A stretch of 39,353 nucleotides of DNA, taken from positions 337,521 to 376,873 of the forward strand of contig NZ_HE611015.1 of NCBI RefSeq assembly GCF_000236865.1, in the 5' to 3' direction. The notes below the pieces were generated by a model that was not told the origin of the DNA, searched no databases, and saw only the letters and a list, made by a program, of their open reading frames with translations. Position numbers and translations under genes: made by a program. Each line of letters begins with the position of its first letter. The stretch's first letter is position 1. Below are positions 24,928 through 32,620 of the stretch, piece by piece. This stretch comes from Senegalimassilia anaerobia JC110. GTDB lineage: Bacteria; Actinomycetota; Coriobacteriia; Coriobacteriales; Eggerthellaceae.

Positions 24928-26415
24928 CTATTCCGGGAAGAACACCTGGTCGATGCGCTGCCGTTCGGCTTGCGGACGTTTCTCGATAAGGCTGCCCACC
25001 ACCATGAGCACGCCCGCCACGGTGATGCCGACGACGATCTGATGCAGCCCCATCACCTTGAACCCGAGCGCCATGCACGCGCAATACGCCGCCGTGCCGC
25101 CGACCATGGACAGCAAGGCGCCCAGCTTGCCGGCGCGCTTCCAGAACAGGCCGCACACCATCACCCAGAAAAACGCCGTCTCCAAGCCGCCGAAGGCGAA
25201 CATGTTGATCTTCCAGATGACGTCGGGCGGCACCACGGCCAAGGCGAATACGATGGCGCCGACGCACAGCGTGACCGCCTGCGAGCCGCGGGAGATGCCG
25301 CGCTCGGAAGGCTGCACGCCGCGAGCCTCGCAGCTGTGCAGGTACACATCCTTGATGATGGCCGAAGACGAAGCGATCAACAGCGACGACACCGTGGAGA
25401 TGGAAGCCGCGATAGGGCCGATGATGGCCACACCCGCCGCCCAGGACGGCAGCGTCTGCGCGATGGCGCGCGGGATGATGTTATCCACGCTTGAACCGTA
25501 ATCGGCAAGGCTGCCCGTCAACACGCCGGCCGACAGCACGCCGAGCGCCGTAACGCCGATCATCATAAGGCCGATGATCACGGTGCCGGTGATCATGGCG
25601 CCGTGAAGGGCCTTCGTGTCCTTGAAGCCCATGCAGCGCACCATGGATTGCGGCAGAACGAAGGTGAACACGCCCACGAGCAGCCACTGCGTGAAGTACA
25701 GCGTGCCCGGCATGGCCCCGCCGCTGAAAGGTTCGAGCATGGCGGGATGGTTCGCCTTGATGGTGTCCATGATGTTCTCATACCCGCCGCCTGCGGTCAG
25801 AATGCCGGCAGCGAGCACGGCGATGCCCACGAGCATGATGATGCCGCACAGCGCGTCGGTAAACGCCACGCCGCGGAAACCGCCGATGGTGGTGAACAGG
25901 ATGACCGCCGCGCCGAAGAGCACGAGGCCGACCATGTATGAATAACCAGTGACCGCCTCGAAGAGCTTCGCGCCGCCCACGAACTGGGCGACCATGGTGG
26001 CGGCGAAGAACAACACCACGATGACGGCGCTGATGTTGGCAAGGGCGTTGGAGCCATAACGAGCGCGCACGACGTCGATGACGGTGACCGCGTCGAGCTT
26101 GCGCGCCACAAGCGCCAGTTTCTTGCCCATGATGCCGTAGAGCAGCACGAGCGCCGTGACCTGCACGACGGCCATGTAGACCCAGCCCCAGCCGATCATC
26201 CACGCCTGCCCGGGACCGCCCACGAAGCTGCTGACCGAGCCGTACGTGGCGATGGTGGTCATGGCGAGCACGAAGCCGCCGAGCGTGCGGTTGCCGATGA
26301 AGTATTCCTTGACGAAGCCGCCTTCGCCTGCGCTGCGCCGCCGTGCGACGAAGCTGATGCCGAGCGCCACGGCCAGGAACAGGACAAGCGGGATAAGCGC
26401 CACGAAGTTGCCCAT
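24928..26415 (-). CDS. panF: Sodium/pantothenate symporter
   Basis: A 495-residue sodium:solute symporter with about 13 membrane segments. It follows E. coli PanF closely: KEYFIGNRTLGGFVLAMT, ATYGSVSSFVGGPGQAW, LGGW-type GWGWVYMAVVQ, MVAQFVGGAKLFEAVTG, TTIGGFRGV, SMVRCMGFKDTKALH and SSAIIKDVYL. Pantothenate uptake with Na+ is therefore the best call; another carboxylate is possible. The ATG lies two bases after the stop of the YhdT-like gene, which in E. coli is also panF's partner. GGTGAG overlaps that stop as ribosome site. Confidence 0.9.
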   Translation of the reverse strand: MGNFVALIPLVLFLAVALGISFVARRRSAGEGGFVKEYFIGNRTLGGFVLAMTTIATYGSVSSFVGGPGQAWMIGWGWVYMAVVQVTALVLLYGIMGKKLALVARKLDAVTVIDVVRARYGSNALANISAVIVVLFFAATMVAQFVGGAKLFEAVTGYSYMVGLVLFGAAVILFTTIGGFRGVAFTDALCGIIMLVGIAVLAAGILTAGGGYENIMDTIKANHPAMLEPFSGGAMPGTLYFTQWLLVGVFTFVLPQSMVRCMGFKDTKALHGAMITGTVIIGLMMIGVTALGVLSAGVLTGSLADYGSSVDNIIPRAIAQTLPSWAAGVAIIGPIAASISTVSSLLIASSSAIIKDVYLHSCEARGVQPSERGISRGSQAVTLCVGAIVFALAVVPPDVIWKINMFAFGGLETAFFWVMVCGLFWKRAGKLGALLSMVGGTAAYCACMALGFKVMGLHQIVVGITVAGVLMVVGSLIEKRPQAERQRIDQVFFPE

Positions 26416-26417
26416 TG

Positions 26418-26813
26418 CTACTCACCGTCCTTGGCCGCATCGTCGACGTTGCCGCCAGCCGCATCGCGTTCGGCTGCGGCCCCATTGCATGCAGCGGTAT
26501 CAGCGCCACGGGCTCCACCAGGCACATCGGCGCTGCCGGCAGGACAGCTGCCCGCTACCTCATCAAGATCGAAGTCGGCGAACACACGGCGGCTGAGCAC
26601 CACCGCGGCCACAACCGCCGCGATCCACGGCGCCACGCAACCGCCGATCACCCACAACGGCATATGGAACACCCAGATATCGGTGCCCGCCAGGCCGAAA
26701 CCGCCCACAAGCCACACGACGATGATGCACGCAAGCGCCGCCACCGTGGCGCGCGCCTCCTTGTTCGCCTGCCGCATAGCCTGGCCATACGTGCGAATCT
26801 CGCTTTGGGACAC
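26418..26813 (-). CDS. Small YhdT-like (DUF997) membrane protein
   Basis: A 131-residue protein with two membrane segments, about residues 21-42 (VAALACIIVVWLVGGFGLAG) and 52-72 (WVIGGCVAPWIAAVVAAVVL), followed by an Ala/Gly/Asp-rich tail. Position directly before panF, and the NKEA-WLVGGF-PLWVIGGC pattern, match the YhdT family that accompanies PanF. The role is presumably in symporter assembly or activity; not established. I chose GTG at 26813, which has AGGGGAAGGG upstream and starts VSQSEIRTYG; the longer in-frame sequence upstream has no support. It is translationally coupled to panF. Confidence 0.8.
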   Translation of the reverse strand: MSQSEIRTYGQAMRQANKEARATVAALACIIVVWLVGGFGLAGTDIWVFHMPLWVIGGCVAPWIAAVVAAVVLSRRVFADFDLDEVAGSCPAGSADVPGGARGADTAACNGAAAERDAAGGNVDDAAKDGE

Positions 26814-27143
26814 TGCCCTTCCCCTTCCCGCGAAGTTACTTTGCGAAATGATGCTACCACGCTTGCCGCGATGCCAGGTTTCGAAGCCCCATCCCAAACC
26901 GCGAATGCGCAAACCCGCAAGACGGCGGGCAGGACCATCGCTGCCTAGAACCATCGCACAGGTTCACGCAAGAAGACTTGGGGCGCCATCGGACGGTTCG
27001 GGCGGACGGTTTGGGGACGTAGCGTTAAGTGTCCGAATCAGACACTTAACGCAACGTCCCCAAACCGTCCGATACCCGACATCGGCTACGCTTGACGAAG
27101 GGCTGGTGGCCTAAGCGCATCGGGTGCCGCAGATGGCTGCGCG
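26814..27143. other. Gap between the panF unit and trmB, dominated by a long hairpin
   Basis: The 330-nt stretch holds the panF-unit promoter region (no clear boxes seen) and the hairpin at 27003-27071. No gene is supported. Confidence 0.5.
27003..27071. repeat. 69-nt near-perfect inverted repeat, REP-like
   Basis: CGGACGGTTTGGGGACGT and ACGTCCCCAAACCGTCCG form an 18-bp outer stem; after one A/A mismatch GCGTTAAGTGTC and GACACTTAACGC form a 12-bp inner stem; the loop is CGAATCA. A partial copy of the left end, GGACGGTTCGGG, sits just outside at 26991-27002. It lies 73 nt beyond the trmB stop but has no T-run, so a mobile or REP-type palindrome is more likely than a terminator. Confidence 0.65.
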
Positions 27144-28226
27144 TTAGATCACCGGCGGGCGGAACTCCTGCTTGCCGCGGGCGCGCTCGCGGGCGTTGCG
27201 GTTGCGCAGGTTCTCCACGCAGCCCTGCATGCCGTGCGGGACGTACTCGAGCTGATCGAGATTGTCAGGCAGATAGCTGACGAGCGACAGCGGCGCCGTT
27301 TGCTCCACGTGCTCAGGCGCGGGTCCGGGGCACGCCGCGATGCCGAACGCGCAGGCACCCTGCTCGGTAAGCTTGCGTTCGTAGGCGCTCCAGGGCTCAT
27401 CTGGGAACTCGGACCGGACGTCATCGCTTCGCCAGGTGACCTCATAGCCCGCCAACTCAAGCTGCGTGAGGGTGAAATCGCGCAACGGCTGGCTGTCAGT
27501 GCGCAAGCGGATGCCTGCGTCCTGCCCGAGTAGCGGCCGATACCCCATCAAACGATCGAAGTACGTCAGACGCAGATGCGCCTTCTTCTTTTTCGGGTAC
27601 GGCGTGGGGAAGTTCATGAGCAGCGCCGAAAGCTCTCCGACGGCGAACACGGTCGACAGGTCGATCTCGGCGGGCGCGCCCGAACGAGCGGCCTTGCCCT
27701 CGGACGCACGGGAAGCGTGCGCCTGATCGACGCGCTTGGCAGACGCCCGTGCGCCACCCCGCGCATCGCAGGCGCCCGATGCGTCATCGTGCTGGCGATC
27801 GACCGGCGCGATAGCCTCACCTCGCTGGGGGTCCTTGGCGTCGCCGGCGACAACCCCTTCATCGGCAATCCCCGCTTCGACCTCATCGCCAAACGACGGC
27901 ACGCCATCCATCAAAAACACCGCGTTGTCCACGCCGGCAGCTGCGGCCGCCTCGGCAGCGCGAAGCGTGCACACTGCATCCACGTCGAAGCCGATGAACA
28001 GCACATCGGGGCGCATCTTCGCACAGGCCACGGTGTACTCGCCCTTGCCACAGCCCAAATCCAGCACCACATGAGAGAACAGCCGATCGCGAACCGCCCC
28101 GCCAGGGGCCCACGCAGCCCAGCGTCCGGCCCATGCGGCGCCATCGCAGCAAATCCAATCGCTGCACTCCCGAAAGCGATTCGCAAACGAGAACCCTTTA
28201 TGCAATCTGGAAGCAGCCGAGCGCAT
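27144..28226 (-). CDS. trmB: TrmB-like tRNA (guanine-N7)-methyltransferase
   Basis: A 360-residue class I SAM methyltransferase. The SAM site VVLDLGCGKGEYTVACA (about residues 53-69) and LFIGFDVDAV, then the TrmB-type block LLMNFPTPYPKKKKAHLRLTYFDRL, and SAYERKLTEQG near the C-terminus place it with enzymes that make m7G46 in tRNA. The usual FPDPWPK motif is FPTPYPK here. Relatives are 210-240 residues; the excess is a hydrophilic Ala/Gly/Asp-rich insert at about residues 115-188 and a C-terminal extension of about 60 residues. The ATG at 28226 follows GGGGAGGGC. It lies downstream of thrS past a hairpin. Confidence 0.8.
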   Translation of the reverse strand: MRSAASRLHKGFSFANRFRECSDWICCDGAAWAGRWAAWAPGGAVRDRLFSHVVLDLGCGKGEYTVACAKMRPDVLFIGFDVDAVCTLRAAEAAAAAGVDNAVFLMDGVPSFGDEVEAGIADEGVVAGDAKDPQRGEAIAPVDRQHDDASGACDARGGARASAKRVDQAHASRASEGKAARSGAPAEIDLSTVFAVGELSALLMNFPTPYPKKKKAHLRLTYFDRLMGYRPLLGQDAGIRLRTDSQPLRDFTLTQLELAGYEVTWRSDDVRSEFPDEPWSAYERKLTEQGACAFGIAACPGPAPEHVEQTAPLSLVSYLPDNLDQLEYVPHGMQGCVENLRNRNARERARGKQEFRPPVI

Positions 28227-28273
28227 GCCCTCCCCTTTCGTGCGCGAAACGGCTTCCGCGCCATATACCTGAA

Positions 28274-28303
28274 CAGCCCCGCAAAGCAAACCTTGCGGGG
28301 CTG
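28274..28303 (-). terminator. thrS terminator
   Basis: CAGCCCCGCAA and TTGCGGGGCTG pair perfectly over 11 bp, 42 nt after thrS. Only TT follows on the minus strand, so read-through into trmB is possible. Confidence 0.6.
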
Positions 28304-28345
28304 CGATCTAACATGCTGGGCAGACGGTGCTGCCGCTATGACGCA

Positions 28346-30238
28346 TTACGCGCGGGTGCGAATCTCCTCGCACACCTTCGCGATGAAGTCGGCCGTCTCG
28401 AACGGATGCGTCTCGTTGGAGCGGTCGCGCACGGCAATGTTGCCCTCCTCGGCCTCCTTCTCGCCGACGACGATCATATAGGGCACGCGGTCGATGCTGC
28501 GGGCCTCACGGATCTTGTAGCCGATCTTCGCGTCGCGATCGTCAACGGCCACGCGGATGCCCGCGTCCTCAAGCTGCGCCGCGACCTGATGCGCGTAATC
28601 GCGGGACTTCTCGGACACGCACAGGACCTTGACCTGCGTGGGAGCCAGCCACACGGGGAACTTGCCCGCATAGTGCTCGATGAGGATGCCGATGAAGCGC
28701 TCGACGGAGCCGAAGCATACGCGATGCAGCATGATGGGGCGCTTCTTCGAGCCATCGTGGTCCACGAACTCCAGGCCGAAGTTCAGCGGCATCTGGAAGT
28801 CCAGCTGCACGGTGCCGCACTGCCACGTACGACCGAGCGAATCCTCCAGGTGGAAGTCGATCTTCGGGCCGTAGAAGGCGCCGTCGCCCTCGTTGAGCTC
28901 GTAATCCATGCCAAGCTCCGCCAGAGCCGTCTTCAGGCCGTTCTCCGCGGCCTCCCAGTCCTCATCGGAGCCCATGGAGTCGTCGGGTCGGGTGGAAAGC
29001 TCCACATGGTACTTGAAGCCGAACTGCTGGTACACCGAGTCGATAAGGCGCACGACACCCACGATCTCGTCGGTGAGCTGGTCGGGGCGCACGAACAGGT
29101 GCGCATCGTCCTGGTTGAAGCAGCGCACACGGAACAGGCCGTGCAGAGCGCCGCGCATCTCGTGGCGATGCACCGTGCCGATCTCGCCGGCGCGGATGGG
29201 CAGGTCGCGATAGCTGCGCGGCTGGGAAGCGTACACGAGCACGCCGCCGGGGCAGTTCATCGGCTTAATGCAATACTCTTCGTCATCGATGACGGTGGAG
29301 TACATGTTGTCCTTGTAGTGGTCCCAGTGGCCCGAGGTCATCCACAGCTGCTTGTTCATGATCATGGGCGTGGAGATCTCGACATAGCCGGCCTTGCGAT
29401 GGATCTCGCGCCAGTAATCGAGCAGCGTGTTCTTGAGCACCATGCCGTTGGGCAGGAAGAACGGGAAGCCCGGAGCCTCCTCGCGCATCATGAACAGGTC
29501 CATCTCGCGGCCGATCTTGCGGTGGTCGCGCTTCTCGGCCTCTTCGAGATTGTGCAGGTACTCGTCAAGCTCGGCCTTCTTGAAGAACGCCGTGCCGTAA
29601 AGGCGTTGCAGCTGCTCGCGGCTTGCGTCGGCACGCCAATAGGCGCCTGCCAGCTTCATGAGCTTGATGGCGCCGATCTTGCCGGCAGACGGGATGTGCG
29701 GGCCGGAGCACAGGTCGACGAAGGAGCCGTGACGATAGATGGTAATCTGCTCGTCGGTGAGGTCGTCGATATGCTCGAGCTTGAAGCGCTGGTCGGCGAA
29801 GATCTGCTTCGCCTGGTCGACGGTGACCACCTCGCGGACGAAGGGCTCGTTGGCCTTGATGATCTGCTGCATCTTCTTCTCGATGGCATCGAAGTCGTCG
29901 GAGGAGATGTTCTCGGGCAGCAGGAAGTCGTAGAAGTAGCCGTCATCGGTTGCAGGGCCGAAGGCGATCTGCGTGCCGGGGAACAGCTCCTGCACGGCCT
30001 CGGCCATGATATGAGCGCAGGAATGGCGCAGGATATGCAGCGCCTCGGGGCTTTTCGCCGTGATGATCTCGACGGCGGCGCCATCGTGGACGGGGGTGGT
30101 CAGGTCGACGAGCTTGCCGTCGATCTTACCGGCAAGCGCGGCCTTCGCAAGGCCCGCGCCGATGGAAGCCGCCACGTCGGCGACGGTTGCCCCGGCGTCC
30201 AGCGTTTTCTTCGAGCCGTCGGGCAAAACGATTTCCAT
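28346..30238 (-). CDS. thrS: Threonyl-tRNA synthetase
   Basis: A 630-residue class II synthetase. The order is an N-terminal TGS domain (residues 1-60), an editing domain with HxxxH in ILRHSCAHIMAEAV and Cys-His in LCSGPH, the catalytic core with motif 2 around YRDLPIRAGEIGTVHRHEMRGALHGLFRVRCF, motif 3 in MLHRVCFGSVERFIG, and the anticodon-binding domain (VKVLCVSEKSRDYAHQV). Zinc ligands are in NCPGG and the downstream histidines. AAGGAACGTATC precedes the ATG; a TATAAT -10 box is at 30302-30297. No T-box was found in its 60-nt leader. Confidence 0.97.
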   Translation of the reverse strand: MEIVLPDGSKKTLDAGATVADVAASIGAGLAKAALAGKIDGKLVDLTTPVHDGAAVEIITAKSPEALHILRHSCAHIMAEAVQELFPGTQIAFGPATDDGYFYDFLLPENISSDDFDAIEKKMQQIIKANEPFVREVVTVDQAKQIFADQRFKLEHIDDLTDEQITIYRHGSFVDLCSGPHIPSAGKIGAIKLMKLAGAYWRADASREQLQRLYGTAFFKKAELDEYLHNLEEAEKRDHRKIGREMDLFMMREEAPGFPFFLPNGMVLKNTLLDYWREIHRKAGYVEISTPMIMNKQLWMTSGHWDHYKDNMYSTVIDDEEYCIKPMNCPGGVLVYASQPRSYRDLPIRAGEIGTVHRHEMRGALHGLFRVRCFNQDDAHLFVRPDQLTDEIVGVVRLIDSVYQQFGFKYHVELSTRPDDSMGSDEDWEAAENGLKTALAELGMDYELNEGDGAFYGPKIDFHLEDSLGRTWQCGTVQLDFQMPLNFGLEFVDHDGSKKRPIMLHRVCFGSVERFIGILIEHYAGKFPVWLAPTQVKVLCVSEKSRDYAHQVAAQLEDAGIRVAVDDRDAKIGYKIREARSIDRVPYMIVVGEKEAEEGNIAVRDRSNETHPFETADFIAKVCEEIRTRA

Positions 30239-30296
30239 GATACGTTCCTTTCTTCAGCCGGGCAGGTGCATACCGCCTGCGCATCGGTTTTACGGG

Positions 30297-30302
30297 ATTA
30301 TA
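30297..30302 (-). promoter_or_regulatory. -10 box for thrS
   Basis: Perfect TATAAT on the minus strand 59 nt before the thrS ATG; no clear -35. Confidence 0.5.
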
Positions 30303-30449
30303 GAAAGATAGCATGCAGACGCGCTCCATGCTAGCGCATAGACCGGCGAATCCCTAATGAAGGCCCGCCGCATGCATAGGAGTTTCACGCGCCGCCTGCG
30401 CGGCATCCACGGCAAGCCCGCAAAAGCAGCGAGCTTGCGCTCCGAAAAG

Positions 30450-30479
30450 CAAAACGAGCCGTCCGATCGGACGGCTCGT
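30450..30479 (-). terminator. Terminator of the zinc-ribbon gene
   Basis: CGAGCCGTCC-GATC-GGACGGCTCG is a perfect 10-bp stem-loop followed on the minus strand by TTTTGCTTTT, 21 nt after the stop. Confidence 0.9.
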
Positions 30480-30499
30480 GCGTACGACAAGGGTTTGGC

Positions 30500-31015
30500 C
30501 TATTCCTCGGGACGCGCCGGTCGCTGCGGGCGCTGCTGACGCGGGGCGGCCTGAGGCTGCGGGGCGCGGCGAACCGCCTGACGCTGACCGCTGACCGGGC
30601 TTGCGCAGTACGGGCACACCGTCCATGCCGGCTCAAGGGCATGGCCGCAATGGCCGCACAGGTTCTTCAGGCGCTGATGGCAGTTCGGGCACAGGACGTA
30701 ATCCGACTCAACGGGGTAACCGCAGTTGGCGCATTCGCCGTAGTGCATGAGCTGGCGCTGCTTGAGGGCCACCTCGAGCTCCTGCTCGTCACGGTCGATC
30801 TGCAACAGGGGCGGACGCAGCAGGCAGTACGCCACGACGCCGACGAGCGGGACGAGGGCGACGAGGCCCCACACATACCAATAGGTGCCGCGCATATACG
30901 CATCGCGGGCAACCCACACGATGGACAGGATGTACAAGATGGCAAGCAGCACGACCACGACGGAAAACGCCGCTTGGATCTCAGGCGTGATCAGCTGCGA
31001 AAGCAGTTCGCTCAT
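30500..31015 (-). CDS. Double-zinc-ribbon membrane protein, function unknown
   Basis: A 171-residue protein. Residues 15-38 and 46-66 are membrane segments (AAFSVVVVLLAILYILSIVWVA; WYVWGLVALVPLVGVVAYCLL). Then follow an RDEQELEVALKQR helix and two CxxC pairs twice over: CANCGYPV, CPNCHQRL, CGHCGHAL and CPYCASPV, a double zinc ribbon. The last 30 residues are Arg/Pro/Gln-rich. The start MSELLSQL at 31015 has GGGGAC six bases before; a 23-codon longer start at 31084 (ATG after the promoter) is possible. Function is not recognised; zinc ribbons next to membrane anchors often scaffold other proteins. Confidence 0.8.
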   Translation of the reverse strand: MSELLSQLITPEIQAAFSVVVVLLAILYILSIVWVARDAYMRGTYWYVWGLVALVPLVGVVAYCLLRPPLLQIDRDEQELEVALKQRQLMHYGECANCGYPVESDYVLCPNCHQRLKNLCGHCGHALEPAWTVCPYCASPVSGQRQAVRRAPQPQAAPRQQRPQRPARPEE

Positions 31016-31104
31016 AATGTCCCCATTCTTTCCTTCGATCGGCGCTTCGGCCGCTTCGCCAGTGCGAACGCTTACGGTCCCCATTAGCACATATACGATG
31101 GGGG

Positions 31105-31110
31105 ATTATA
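31105..31110 (-). promoter_or_regulatory. Extended -10 promoter of the zinc-ribbon gene
   Basis: TGATATAAT on the minus strand combines the TGn extension with a perfect -10 hexamer, 90 nt before the chosen start. Confidence 0.6.
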
Positions 31111-31118
31111 TCAAACCA

Positions 31119-31140
31119 GGCAAAACAAGGGCGTTTTGCC
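31119..31140. promoter_or_regulatory. Inverted repeat over the -35 region of the zinc-ribbon gene
   Basis: GGCAAAAC-AAGGGC-GTTTTGCC is a perfect 8-bp inverted repeat, starting 8 nt upstream of the -10 box, so a bound protein would block polymerase. A repressor operator is the best guess. Confidence 0.45.
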
Positions 31141-31344
31141 AACTAATTTCCGCAACCGAGGTCAAGGAGCGGCTTCTCAGTTGATTCGCAAGCTCATCCG
31201 AACGCTTCGATTTTGCCATCGAACCGACCGACGCTTATGGCAGAAGTCGGAGCGCGCCCTACTAGAAAAGAGACGCCATCCGAAAGAGGAAAAGCGCCGC
31301 GGAGGGAAACAGGCGCCCACCCGGCAAACCGGGAATGCCCTGCC

Positions 31345-31686
31345 TTACGCTACGCCCGGGGCGAAGCAGAACGCCAGCAGCGCATAGCTGGCGCAACCGG
31401 CAAGGGCGCACCACAACAGCGACTTGGTCTTGCGCGCGACCACGACCACCACCGCTGCGGCGACAAGCGGCATGGCGGCGGGCCACACGCCCGCGTCGAA
31501 CATGCCGGGCGAGAGCAGGTCGTTGGCCACAAGCGCGGCGAACGCCGCCGGCGGGATGAACCCGAGCGCGCGAGCCAGGCCCTCGGGCAGCTGGCGGCCC
31601 TTCAGCACGAACAGCGGCAGGCAACGGCACAGCAGCATGGTGACCAGGCACGTGGCGAAGACGATGAAGAAGTCGTGCATGCTCAT
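31345..31686 (-). CDS. azlD: AzlD-family branched-chain amino acid exporter subunit
   Basis: A 113-residue protein with three to four membrane segments and the AzlD pattern LLCRCLPLFVLKGRQLPEGLARALGFIPPAAFAALV. With AzlC it forms an exporter of branched-chain amino acids and analogues. Its ATG at 31686 overlaps the azlC stop as ATGA, so translation is coupled. Confidence 0.88.
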   Translation of the reverse strand: MSMHDFFIVFATCLVTMLLCRCLPLFVLKGRQLPEGLARALGFIPPAAFAALVANDLLSPGMFDAGVWPAAMPLVAAAVVVVVARKTKSLLWCALAGCASYALLAFCFAPGVA

Positions 31687-32435
31687 CGCGCATCATCCTC
31701 TTTCCCGGCGGCCTTCGCGACCCTCTCCTCGAGCGCGGCGTCCTCGGCCCTGCGCTGACGGCGCACTTGCGAGACGAGCATGGCGGCGACCACGCCCAAG
31801 ATGGCGCCGACCAGGATGGCGGGGCCGGCCAGGCCCACGGCCTTGCACGTGAACACGCCCACGATGGCCACCACGGCGGCGATCACGTTCTCGAACGTGA
31901 TCTTCTGCGTGACCAGCAGGCAGATGAAGATGCTGGTCATAGCGAAGCTGGCAATGGCGAGCGGGATGCCGAGCGCGCCTCCGATGAGGACGCCTGCCAC
32001 GTTGGACAGCGTCCAGGAGGTGCACGAGCAGATGTTGACGATGGTGGCGCGCGGCACGTTCCACGTTCCCGTGGCGAAGTTCGCCATGTTCACGCCGAAG
32101 CTTTCGTCGGTGACCGTGGCGGAGAACAAAAACGAAAGCCGTTTGCGCTCATTGGCGCACATGGGCGCGAAAGACGCCGAATACAGCATCTGACGCGTGT
32201 TCACGAGCGACACGCTGGCGATGATGGAGGCCAGGGGGCTTCCCGCCAGCCACATGTTGGGGATCATGAACTGGCCCGCTCCGGAATAGAACATGCACGA
32301 AAGGAAGAACACCTGCAAGGCGTTCATGCCGATGGAGTCTTCCAATATGCCGCAGGGGATGCCGATGGCCACGTAGCCCAGCATGATGGGGATGGCCGCG
32401 TGCACCGCCGGTTGTATGTCGCTTCTCTGTATCAT
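31683..32435 (-). CDS. azlC: AzlC-family branched-chain amino acid exporter
   Basis: A 250-residue membrane protein with the AzlC signature: AAIPIMLGYVAIGIPCGIL, FYSGAGQFMIPNMWLAG, VSLVNTRQMLYSASFAP and ATVTDESFGV. It exports branched-chain amino acids with AzlD and may balance the ilv/leu pathway in this window, which is inference. No ribosome site precedes the ATG at 32435; instead a TATAAT lies nine bases upstream, predicting a transcript that begins almost at the ATG. The charged C-tail (RRQRRAEDAALEERVAKAAGKEDD) is cytoplasmic. Confidence 0.9.
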   Translation of the reverse strand: MIQRSDIQPAVHAAIPIMLGYVAIGIPCGILEDSIGMNALQVFFLSCMFYSGAGQFMIPNMWLAGSPLASIIASVSLVNTRQMLYSASFAPMCANERKRLSFLFSATVTDESFGVNMANFATGTWNVPRATIVNICSCTSWTLSNVAGVLIGGALGIPLAIASFAMTSIFICLLVTQKITFENVIAAVVAIVGVFTCKAVGLAGPAILVGAILGVVAAMLVSQVRRQRRAEDAALEERVAKAAGKEDDAR

Positions 32436-32444
32436 AGCCGCATG

Positions 32445-32450
32445 ATTATA
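32445..32450 (-). promoter_or_regulatory. -10 box of azlCD, leaderless arrangement
   Basis: Perfect TATAAT with only 9 nt to the azlC ATG. A TGTTTT 17 nt upstream is a weak -35 candidate. Confidence 0.5.
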
Positions 32451-32620
32451 GCCCTAACGGAATCAGGAAAACAGGGCTTGCTTTTCCCGCGCGAGAGGGG
32501 TCGGCAAACCCAGCGAGCGGCGCGCCGTCTCCTGCGAGGACTCGAGCAGCCGGCCTCACGAACCTCATGCAAACGGGACGCGGCGCCCAAGCCCTGCCTC
32601 CCCCGCTATGCGCCGTAGCG

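Larger units (their letters stand above)
31016..31344. other. Gap between azlD and the zinc-ribbon gene
   Basis: Contains the zinc-ribbon promoter (31105-31110), an inverted repeat (31119-31140) and two copies of AATGGGGAC on the minus strand (31085-31077 and 31027-31019), the second serving as ribosome site. The rest (31141-31344), where an azlD terminator would be expected, shows only a 5-bp hairpin CCCGG-CAAA-CCGGG near 31320. Confidence 0.45.

Noticed and set aside
28133-30334. Very long plus-strand open frame antisense to thrS
   Set aside because: thrS has full motif support on the minus strand. High GC and codon bias commonly leave opposite frames open; the antisense product has no recognisable domain.
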